A program made the position numbers and the translations under genes. A DNA stretch of 64,000 nucleotides from Davidsoniella eucalypti. Lineage: Eukaryota; Ascomycota; Sordariomycetes; Microascales; Ceratocystidaceae. Positions 9,733-18,588 of the stretch are shown piece by piece (within the stretch, counting starts at the first letter, position 1; the number at the start of each line of letters is the position of its first letter). The DNA is taken from contig RMBW01000012.1 of NCBI GenBank assembly GCA_004009845.1, forward strand, positions 62,001 through 126,000, written 5' to 3'. Under the pieces are notes generated by a model. The model had not been told where the DNA came from. It made no database searches and saw only the letters and a list, made by a program, of their open reading frames with translations.

Positions 9733-12117
9733 ATGTATGGTGCACCGCTCAAGTTCTCAAAAGCTGCCGCCGAGGCCTACTCCGAAAGTGACGATGCAAA
9801 TAGCGACTATGAAGACGATGATAATTCCAACGGCGAATATCAACCACGCAAACGTCGACGTATGGGGAAAGAAAGTGCTGCACTTGGTATCTTTGGAGAT
9901 GATTCTGATGAGGAGAATGAAAGAGCTCGCCATCCTAGCAAGAAGCCCCTACGATTAGCAGGCATGTCTTTTGTACAAAGTAAAGGCACGAGTCAAGACG
10001 AGCAAGCTGTAGAAAATAGCGATCATGACGACGATAGCGATGGCGATAGCGAAAAGGCAGACAGTGAACGACCTCATCGCGGTGGCCTCGGCTTTCAGCG
10101 CTCCTCAAAGAACGACTCTGGCAATGACCAAGATGTCCCCTCTACTGGTGAGGTCAACGATCTTGAAAATCCCTCTTTCACACCTGCGAGCTTTGTATCA
10201 CGAGCCTTCGCAGATAGGCCATCATCTCTGACAGCTCAAAAGTACCAGAAGGCCGCTGCCATGGCCGAGTTTGTGCCCTCATCAGCCTTCATTCCTATTC
10301 TAAAAGACGACTTGCCGGATGATAAGCCTACTGAGCCCAACCGCAGTGCTTTCAAATCCGGTCGACAATCTAAGCTTGGCAGTTCATTTGCCCAACGTAT
10401 GATGCAAAAGATGGGATACGTCCAAGGGTCAGGTCTGGGTAAAGAAGGCCAAGGCCGCAACATGATTATAGAGGTGAATCTTCGTCCACAGGGCGCTGGC
10501 CTTGGTGCTGTGAAGGAAAAGACGGACCAGGAAGTCAAGGAAGAAAGGCGTCAGGCAATTCTACGCGGCGAGAAGATCGACGACGACTCAGATCCCGAAG
10601 AGCGGAGAAAGAAAAGGGACCGCGGAAAAAAGGCACAGCTTCAGCATGGCGCTACACCAGGCGCCTCTCGTCAACCAAAGAAAACAAAAGCCAAGTTTAT
10701 GACAATGGATGAACTACACCGTATGGCACCCGGCTTACATATCCCTTTGGGATTCGCGCCGATCTTGGACATGACTGGCCAATATGGCGAGAAGACGCTA
10801 ACTTCGGCGGCCGGTCTCATGGGGATTTCGTTTACTACGGCCACTACGCCAGATTCCCCCGAAGTTGTTGCCAAGCGAAAGTTGGTAAAGCATGCCCAAT
10901 CGGAGTTGAATGCTTTTTCCGAGGAATGGGCTTCATTGGTTGAACGCAAGGCTTGGAACGACAAACAGCTCGAAGAAACTACGTCAACACTTGCAAGTCT
11001 GACCGAAGAGGAACAATGTCTGACCCGGTTTGCTGCCATCGTGGAGAATGAGCTTCCCCATGCAGAAGATTGGGATTCAACGATCACATGTTTAGCCAAC
11101 GCATTGGAAACCGGCGTGGAAACTGATGAGCTCGAGGATATCATCGTCGCGTCTATCTACCCGCTGATGAAGAACGCACACTGGGATCCCCTCAGCGAGC
11201 CACGGAAATTCTCACAAGAACTGCTGCCTTTTGGCCCTGTGCTGCTGCAGTCGTCTAACAAAGTCGAGCGGGCAGATGGATACGCCAACCAGACACAAGA
11301 CCAGGGTGGGGTTTACCGACAACATAATAAAGCGGGAAGCTCTTACGAGAGTCTCATGTATAAACTATGGCTGCCTCGGGTACTGTCGGCAGTTCGTCCG
11401 TGGGACCCATCACATTCACAAGGCCCGCTCGATCTTTTGACGGCATGGAAGCCTCTCCTTCCCGAATTTGTGAAAGCCCAACTCCTTTCAGAAGTCATAC
11501 GTCGCCTTGACTTGGCTGTCTCAAACTGGAAGCCGTCTAAGAGGCCTGAAGTTTCGAGCCAAGCACAACGTCTACATAGTTGGCTGTTTCCTTGGTTTCC
11601 TATCTTGCCCCGTCGACAACTCGATCCTCGCGGTGACGGACTGGTGGCCAATGCTAAAAGGCGCCTTCGTAAAAGCATAAATGGATGGGACTATAGCTGT
11701 GGTGTCATACCAGGCTTTGATCAGTGGAAGCCAGTTCTTGGAAGTGAATGGACACCCTTGATCGTTGGGGACGTCATCCCTGCTATGGGGCGATACCTTC
11801 GACGGAACTTCCGAATTGATCCTACTGATCAGGCTCAATGCCTTGCTGCCCTAGATGGCTTCCTCAAGTGGCAGACCGTGCTCGGCGCCCCGGTAATTGG
11901 CGAGATTCTGGTATCCACTGTTTTTCCCAGTTGGCATGAGGTGCTCGTGTCCTGGCTGGCATTGGCAGATGTTAACCTGCTGGAAATCGCAGATTGGTTT
12001 CTATGGTGGAACCAAGAAGCTCTTCCTGCGCATATACAAGCACTACCGACTATACGAAGTGAATTGGAGCGTGGACTCAGTACCATCGAAAAGAGACTCC
12101 AGGATTTGGCCATATGA
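9733..12117 (+). CDS. NTR1: G-patch spliceosome disassembly factor (Ntr1/Spp382, TFIP11 family)
   Basis: Nuclear G-patch protein that activates the DEAH helicase Prp43 to take apart post-catalytic intron-lariat spliceosomes. A single exon encodes 794 aa. The N-terminus (~1-100) is acidic and Ser-rich, as in the TFIP11 N-terminal region. The G-patch lies at ~217-262 (SFAQRMMQKMGYVQGSGLGK followed by GQGRNMIIEVNLRPQGAGLG). A charged linker and a helical GCFC-type domain fill ~400-700 with the typical block LWLPRVLSAVRPWDP. The length is close to human TFIP11 (837 aa). The start codon is the first ATG after a leader at about 9600-9732 and has a plausible context (ATCATGT). The gene stands alone, with AT-rich DNA on both sides. 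Confidence 0.9.
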   Translation: MYGAPLKFSKAAAEAYSESDDANSDYEDDDNSNGEYQPRKRRRMGKESAALGIFGDDSDEENERARHPSKKPLRLAGMSFVQSKGTSQDEQAVENSDHDDDSDGDSEKADSERPHRGGLGFQRSSKNDSGNDQDVPSTGEVNDLENPSFTPASFVSRAFADRPSSLTAQKYQKAAAMAEFVPSSAFIPILKDDLPDDKPTEPNRSAFKSGRQSKLGSSFAQRMMQKMGYVQGSGLGKEGQGRNMIIEVNLRPQGAGLGAVKEKTDQEVKEERRQAILRGEKIDDDSDPEERRKKRDRGKKAQLQHGATPGASRQPKKTKAKFMTMDELHRMAPGLHIPLGFAPILDMTGQYGEKTLTSAAGLMGISFTTATTPDSPEVVAKRKLVKHAQSELNAFSEEWASLVERKAWNDKQLEETTSTLASLTEEEQCLTRFAAIVENELPHAEDWDSTITCLANALETGVETDELEDIIVASIYPLMKNAHWDPLSEPRKFSQELLPFGPVLLQSSNKVERADGYANQTQDQGGVYRQHNKAGSSYESLMYKLWLPRVLSAVRPWDPSHSQGPLDLLTAWKPLLPEFVKAQLLSEVIRRLDLAVSNWKPSKRPEVSSQAQRLHSWLFPWFPILPRRQLDPRGDGLVANAKRRLRKSINGWDYSCGVIPGFDQWKPVLGSEWTPLIVGDVIPAMGRYLRRNFRIDPTDQAQCLAALDGFLKWQTVLGAPVIGEILVSTVFPSWHEVLVSWLALADVNLLEIADWFLWWNQEALPAHIQALPTIRSELERGLSTIEKRLQDLAI

Positions 12118-12714
12118 AAATATGTAGAGTATTAATAGTATGCTTTTTTTTTTTTTTTTTGCAAGGGTTAGGTCTAACATTTTATATATGTTTAACATAA
12201 CACATGACTTGATGAATAGAAAACCCCTCACTAATGATGACAAGTCCTTGACACCACCAACAACCCTCTTGAGTTCGAAAAGTTGTTAGAACGGTTACTG
12301 CTATATACCTTTGCTTGCAAAACTGCTGATTTATGTATCATACACGATGAGGTACTTTACCAAAGTGTGATATGTGCCGTGCTTTGCACCTAATATTATT
12401 CTGCATGAGACCCGCGTATTGCTCGTATTGATGTTTCTTTTTTACTTAATTTTTATTAAGGTAGAGGCCCTGAACTGATACTAGTATACAATGTAAGGTG
12501 AAGGAACAATCTACTTCTCAACAGTGACAGGCCACTGAGATACAGAACATTTGTTAAGGTTTCGTTATATGCTATTCCTTCGCATTTCGACTTGTAACCC
12601 TTTCCGGGAAAACCCACCTCTTCGGGAACCACTCCGAGCATTTTGTAGCTCCTTGTTACTACCTGGCATAAACCTTCCCTCCTACAACCCTCGGGGGGGT
12701 ACCTTTGAGTTTTC
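12118..12714. other. 3' flank of the G-patch gene
   Basis: 3' UTR and spacer. There is a T-run of about 16 bases at 12145-12160. From about 12550 the base composition becomes richer in C and T as the repeat locus is approached. No gene seen. Confidence 0.45.
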
Positions 12715-13022
12715 GGTGCCTCCTCCTTTGTCCAAAGACGAAAAATTCCCCTTCGTCGTGGGTTTTTAAGAGCGACCAGCACATATCACCAATGTCGCTG
12801 TCCATTCTCTCGCATCTATTGATTTATTTCATGATGCTCCGTTTTGTGAGGCCTTGAGCCCGTTTTTTCCTCTCTCGAGGGTAATTCTCACCAACGATCG
12901 CCCACCCCCTTTTCTCTACACTTTTCGCGATCGCTGGTCTCCCGAGCCTCATCTCCGCTGCTCAGGAATTCACACTCACACTTGGAGGGCAACACTTTGA
13001 AGGTTCCAGTTGCCCGACATTT
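12715..13022 (+). repeat. Dispersed repeat, copy A (partner at 46.5-46.8 kb, opposite strand)
   Basis: This stretch is recognisably similar to the reverse complement of 46510-46812. The best-conserved block is GTGGGTTTTTAAGAGCGACC followed directly by AGCACATAT (about 12758-12786), identical in both copies. Shared blocks on either side include AAGACGAA, CCCCTTC-TCGTGGG, CGCTGTCCATTC or its variant, TTCTCACCA, CTCCCGAG and TTTGAAGGTTCC. Insertions and deletions separate them. The TTTTTAAG core followed by an ATG about 30 bases later (CCAATG) looks like a promoter. No common ORF is preserved. The repeat family is unknown to me. Confidence 0.7.
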
Positions 13023-13560
13023 CCGGCTCTTCTTTTGTTGTGCTTTGCACTTCATTTGATTATGCCAAAACAAACCTGTGATAGCTTCTCCTTGAGTCGC
13101 TCCCTCACAATGAAAACACTTTGGGTTTCCACTGTGTTTTCCAACAACCAACCAGGGGGATGGCTGTGAAGAAAGTTTAGCTGGATGCTGCTTGACCTCC
13201 TCCCGATCCCCCGACACCGACCTCGCGATAGTTGTCTCCTTGAGCATCTCCCTCGCACCGGAGCACTCTGGTCTTTTCCTTTGTGCCTACCAATCCCCGG
13301 CTCTTCTTGTGTTGTGCTTTGCACTTCATTTGATTATGCCAAAACAAACCTGTGATAGCTTCTCCTTGAGTCGCTCCCTCACAATGAAAACACTTTGGGT
13401 TTCCACTGTGTTTTCCAACAACCAACCAGGGGGACGGCTGTGAAGAAAGTTTAGCTTAATGCTGCTTGACCTCCTCCCGATCCCCCGACACCGACCTCGT
13501 GATAGTTGTCTCCTTGAGCATCTCCCTCGCACCCTGAGCACTCTGGTCTTTTCCTTTGTG
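13023..13560. repeat. 274-base tandem duplication (two copies)
   Basis: Copy 1 (13023-13296) and copy 2 (13297-13560) match almost base for base at an offset of 274-275. Shared blocks include GTGCTTTGCACTTCATTTGA, CAATGAAAACACTTTGGG, CCTCCTCCCGATCCCCCGAC and GAGCACTCTGGTCTTTTCC. Few substitutions are visible, so the duplication is fairly recent. Minus-strand ORFs of 70-120 codons run through it and repeat the same translation because the DNA repeats. They show no domain. Confidence 0.85.
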
Positions 13561-13562
13561 TC

Positions 13563-13645
13563 TCAAACAACCTGCTAGGTGGACAGTGAAGAAACAAGTT
13601 TAGCCAGGTTAGCGCTGCTTGTATTCTCCACTGCTTCCACCATGC
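13563..13645. repeat. Third, partial and diverged copy of the 274-base unit
   Basis: After copy 2, blocks such as CAACCTGCTAGGTGGACAGT, GAAGAAACAAGTTTAGCCAG and GCGCTGCTTG match the middle of the 274-base unit (CAACCAACCAGGGGG, GTGAAGAAAGTTTAGC, TGCTGCTTGACC) with small insertions. The rest of the unit is missing. Confidence 0.55.
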
Positions 13646-13800
13646 GAAATTTGTTTTTGCTTTCTGTGTTTTCTGTTTTGCTTTTTTAGTTTTAGTTCGG
13701 ACCTCCACTATGGGGGGATCTTCGAGGACCATTAGGGTTTCTCGACGTCTAACGATCCACTAGGGTCGGATCCACGTGATCCACATAAAGACGTAAAACG

Positions 13801-13822
13801 ATAAATAAATAAATAAATAAAT
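13801..13822. repeat. (ATAA)n microsatellite
   Basis: Five ATAA units plus a partial one, lying about 160 bases after the repeat cluster. A short A-rich simple repeat like this can mark the 3' end of a retroposed element, but no element body is identified. Confidence 0.7.
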
Positions 13823-16038
13823 ACTACCTGGCATCTATGTACAAATATACAGAATTGATTCCAATGTGTAATTATATAACTACACATATATAAATGTGTA
13901 TCAAAAAGTCCAAGCTCATGTTGTAGAGCATAACGTACGGTGTTATAGTTACTTTCAGCCTCGCTTTCCCTTGTTGACCCTGAATTGACTTGACTATATT
14001 TCAAGTTATCCGAACTTACCAAGCTTATACGAGGCAAAGTTTTGACTCTGTTGTTGATCTCTAGTAAATTTACATATAGCAAGTTTATACCGTATCTTCT
14101 TCTATCCCGCCAAGGATATTTACTGCCTGGACGAATTGTTTAGAAAAAAAACAGTACATACTACCGGTCGGTAGATGCGTAAATTAAGTTTATGTGAAAT
14201 ACAACGTTGGCCACTATTCTAACAATGACAAGATTCGGACTAGGCCTTGGCATGATCGGTTCTGATGGTTACAGCATATGATCCTGTACCTGAAGGCGTC
14301 ATGCTGAGTGCCATAAAAGTAAGTGAGCTAGCCTATAAGTAAGATTTATAGCTAACTCGAGCATACATGCGGACCATGCAAATACACTTGAAGGGGGATA
14401 ACATATGTTCTAATATGTAATATATGTATACAGCACCAGCAAGTGCTTGTAGGAACATTACATGCAATTAAACTACAACTATGTATACGTAAGTATGATA
14501 TGGGCATCGATCTCGATATGTTAGGTGACAGTACTGACCCTCTGTAGGACAGTGCCTTTTTAATGCGTAATACTCCATTAATGAATTAAAAAAAAATACT
14601 CCATACTAACTTAGCACCCTTGCCTTAGCTTGGCATTGAATTTTGCAGCTTGGAAGTCTAAATAACCAGTGCTATCTAGGCAGAATGTTTTCAGTTTGTG
14701 AGAAAGCAAGCATTCTATGTTTATCGATCTATCCTAACGATTTAGGTAAGGCATCCACCAGCTGATACAACACTTTGAAACAATGCTGCCGTCTTTTTTT
14801 CTTTTTTCTCCTTCCAATTTTCAAGTGTGTGGTTTACGTGGACAAGTCGATGCGCTGCCATATTTCCATGATATGATGACCAATATCTTCTATGGACATT
14901 CCATATAGATAATGGCACATTGGGGATTCCGACTCCGCATTTTGTCGGACGGCGTTTGGCAAAATCTTGGTGTGCTTATGTACATAGTGAAGGTTGCATC
15001 ATATCCCCTGTCTTTTCGGGATAATGGCCTACGCTCTATAGGGTGGGCATGGGGCATGGATCACGAACGGGTTGTTCAAGTATATGTACATATACGTATG
15101 TACTTGGGTTTTGTTTCTTTTAGGTGCATTCCCTGATTTCTGATTAGGGAACTTACCCGGTGCCTACATGTACATACTATATACGTACAGGACGTGTGTA
15201 AACAAACTGGGATACAACTATACTGCTGTCTGGGTTAACAATAGCCTAGAGAGGATACTCCACGTCCGTCCACCTTCCGTTATCATTCTAGTTGTACTTA
15301 CGTATACTTGTATTTTGCCTACTCTGTGCTGTCTCCTTTGTGTTTTATATCCGACTGCCTGCCGTATCAACCTGTTTTCTGTATTTTTATTTATTGGCAA
15401 TCTCGTGAGAATCGCAGGCCATGTCTCGACCTGGCTGTTCTAATGATACATAATTACACTACCGGCTTAGAGCGATTGCTTTACACTTGTAGATTTAATG
15501 GTAGAGGCACATATAGATGTGATGGCCTCAATCGGTGCTGTTACTATTACAAGCGACCATCGGGACGTTGGATACTAGATGTAGAAAGCCAGGCTTTGGC
15601 CACTGGGCGGAGTCCCGATATTCCGATATGCCCTAGATGTGTGCTTTATTCTTGCGGCAACACCAAGAGTCATATGTAACAACAACCGCAAACAAGACTT
15701 GAGGCAAGGGGAGAATGCTGAAAATCCAAGCCCAAGGCTGTTCTCTAGGACATAGGCGATGTGATCTGTGCGTCGAATTCCGCGTCTACTGCTTACTACC
15801 CGCCCTACTCAGATCGAGGTCTGTGGTCTCTTTCTGGAAGATGAAATACTCTATTTTGGATTCGAGCATGGGTAGTTGAAGCATCGAGAACTGAACTGAC
15901 GGATCTACTGAGTGACAACTGTGTACGTAGCCTGGTACGAGTGAGATAGGTGACGACGTGCGACACACACGTTATGGTAGACAAGGAGGTTCAAAATGAG
16001 GCATGTGCATAGGTGCTATTGTATGGAGGCCCGAGACG
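13823..16038. other. Gene-free spacer upstream of the subtilisin gene
   Basis: AT-rich DNA with many TACATGTACATA-like words. It holds a near-perfect palindrome at 14161-14174 (CTACCG-GT-CGGTAG). ORFs of 60-123 codons at 14912-15679 have no domain and no intron signals that would extend them. The last few hundred bases are the promoter region of the protease gene. Confidence 0.45.
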
Positions 16039-16044
16039 TATAAG
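16039..16044 (+). promoter_or_regulatory. TATA box of the subtilisin gene
   Basis: TATAAG, 140 bases before the ATG at 16184, followed by a pyrimidine-rich leader (about 16060-16180). The position fits a fungal core promoter with a short leader. Confidence 0.5.
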
Positions 16045-16183
16045 AAGCCGGCGATATCTCGTCCAAGAGTTCTTTCTTTTTGCTTCTGCTCTTCACCCTC
16101 ATCTTCTGGTCATCATCCTTGCCCTACCTATCCACCTCTTGGTTCACGCTCTTTGAATATACATTCCTTTTCCGACTGTCACA

Positions 16184-17592
16184 ATGGCTTCTCTCACCAA
16201 GTTCGCTATTATCTTCGCCTCTCTGGCCGGTGCGGTTGCTGCTGCTCCCTCCCCCGTTGACGCTCCGTCTGTGGAGGCTCTTGCTCCTGGCTCCGAAACT
16301 GCTCAGGAGGTGATTCCGGAGGCTGTCCCAGGAAAGTACATTGTTACTCTCAAGTCCGGTGTCTCGAAGCGCGATGTAGACTCCCACGTGGAGTGGGCTA
16401 CTTCTGTCCATGCTCGCGGTCTCAAGCGCAGAGCCGCTTCCAACCTCGCTGAGACTGCCGGTGTTAGTAAGGTTTGGTCTGACAACTACAAGGGTTACTC
16501 GGGTGAGTTTGATGATGAGACTCTTGAGGAGATTAGCAATAACGAGCAGGTAAGCAAGCAGTGTCTCCCCCATCTTCGACTAGCACATGGCCTTTGAGGC
16601 TGTCTACCTGCACGACCATTCGCTGACACTCCGGTTTTCTTCATTTATAGGTCGCCAACGTTGAGCCCATCTACTACTGGAATGTTGCCTCGTCTTCCCC
16701 TGACAACATCAAGACTCAGGAATTGGGTACCTGGGGTCTGGCTTGCATATCGCACCGCAACTACATCCCCCAGGACTACCTGTACGATGTCAGCGCTGGC
16801 CAGAACACTTACGCCTACATCATTGACTCTGGCCTGAACCCCAGGCACTACGAGTTTGAGGGCCGCGCTCACTTCGTCTATAACGCCGTTCCTGGCACTG
16901 AGAACCGCGATGTTCTCGGCCACGGCACTGCTGTTGCTGGCGTCATCGGTGGCAGTACCTACGGTGTTGCCAAGAAGACCACCATGTTCGGTATCAAGGT
17001 CATCGACACCGAGAAGGCCACCACCGATATCATGATAGATGGCTTCGAGTGGGCTGTCAAGAACATCACCAGCACCTCTGGCCGTGCTGCTCTCTCCGCC
17101 GTCAACCTGTCGGTTAACGGCCCCTACTCCCACGCCTTCAACAACGCCATCCAAAACGCCTATGAGGTTGGTGTTACCACTGTTACTGCTGCTGGCAATA
17201 GCATGAATGATGTCAAGAACTTCTCCCCCGCCTCCTCTCCCTACACCATCACTGTTGGTGCCATTGCCCGTGACTACTACTCTGCCTACTTCAACAACTA
17301 CGGTAACGGGATCAACATCTACGCTCCCGGTGTCGAGATCCCCACCACATGGATCGGTGACAACGATACTGTCCGTGATGCTACCACCATCACCCAGGGT
17401 ACCAGTCTGGCTGCCGGCCACGTCACTGGTTTGGCTGTGTACCTCAAGGCTCTCGAAGGCCTGAAGACTCCCCAGAAGACTGCCGACCGCATCTACAAGC
17501 TGTCCAGCAGGGACAAGGTCAGACTTCTGCCCGCTCGCTCTTCCAACCGTATTGCCTACAACGGCATCAAGAAGAGCTTCTTAGAGTGGTAA
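16184..17592 (+). CDS. Secreted subtilisin-like serine protease (S8, proteinase K type)
   Basis: Extracellular serine endopeptidase of the S8A/proteinase K family. Exon 1 is 16184-16549, the intron is 16550-16650 (GTAAGC..TATAG) and exon 2 is 16651-17592, giving 435 aa. A signal peptide (MASLTKFAIIFASLAGAVAA) is followed by an I9-type propeptide (GKYIVTLKSG ... YSGEFDDETLEEI). The triad is present: Asp181 (YIIDSGL), His213 (GHGTAVAG) and Ser374 (GTSLAAGHVTG), with the oxyanion Asn305 (AAGNS). Several normally invariant neighbours differ. The second His of GHGTHVAG is Ala, the Pro of GTSMAAPH is Gly, and the S1-pocket SLGG is SVNG. It could be an active protease with altered specificity or a weakened one. 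The reading frame is intact and the codons are C/T-ending and regular, so it is probably expressed. Confidence 0.93.
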
Positions 17593-18588
17593 ACTTCTGA
17601 CCTCTAAATTTGCTGTCGGGCCTCTTCATGGCAATCTCCACCTCCTGTCCCTGATGTCGACCTGTTGGTTTTCATCTTCGCATTGTGATAACGGCTCTAT
17701 TTGCATAATGCTCGCTTATCTTTGCTATACATTCTCTACATCCTATTGGGCAATCGCTCTCTGCCTTTCATTTCACTGCATTGTAGATGCTTTTGCTCGA
17801 TACCATGGCACTATGTTTTGCATCAGTCATTCTCTACCCCCACATTATCATGTTTCTGGTTCTCAGCTCGTAATCACATCGCATAATTTACAATTCATAT
17901 TACTTGGTTGCTCCAACCCTCTGTCTCTATGTCTCTCTATGTCCCTAACTGCTTTTTGATTGGTGTGGTGTGCATGTAATACTTTGACTAACTGACAGAC
18001 TTCTATGTTGCTCAGCACACACTTATGTTGAACCTTGTATCAGCTTTTGCATTGGCTTGATTGTCGTAATTATTTGGTTAAATTATATCGTAGAATATAC
18101 TCTAGTTTCTTGTAGTTGATCCACTATTTTTTTGGTCGGAAACCTCTTTTTTTTTTCACTAACCCTAGTCTTCGGGTTCATCGTCCCCTCCAAAGCCTCG
18201 TCGAATATACGTCATTCCTCATTGGTAAACTTTTGCTGCTTGCAGTACCAGTACAGTTGACTTGCGTTACCTACTACCTACATACCTTCAAACTGCGCGT
18301 CCTTTCATTTGTTCCTTCGAATCGGCTTTCCCCTCCATCATATTCAATCGCCCGCGTTCTCCATTGGTAATACGCCTCCGATAACCTACCATCGCCAACA
18401 TAATTTTATTCAAAGTCGTCGGCTAGCCGAAACTGTTGGCCTGAGAATCGTTATTTTTTGCATTTTTTTTTGTCTTTGTGTCTTTGTGTGTCCGCCCCCA
18501 CTTCTTTTGACATTATTATCACGACACTTCATTTGGTGCAGTCATAGCCTAGAGCCGTGATTGTGCCGTTTTTCTGTCAACAGCCACC
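17593..18588. other. 3' flank of the protease gene and leader of the SAPS gene
   Basis: The first half is the 3' UTR and spacer. From about 18100 the plus strand is strongly pyrimidine-rich with long T-runs, typical of a fungal promoter and leader, ending in CAGCCACC before the SAPS ATG at 18589. No gene seen. Confidence 0.5.

Noticed and set aside
12888..13541. Minus-strand ORFs of 71-119 codons with a repeated peptide
   Set aside because: They repeat because the DNA is a tandem duplication. Different frames are open in different copies and none has a domain, so they are probably not proteins.
16645..17421. 258-codon minus-strand ORF
   Set aside because: Antisense of the subtilisin exon 2, Val/Gly/Asp-rich, no domain.
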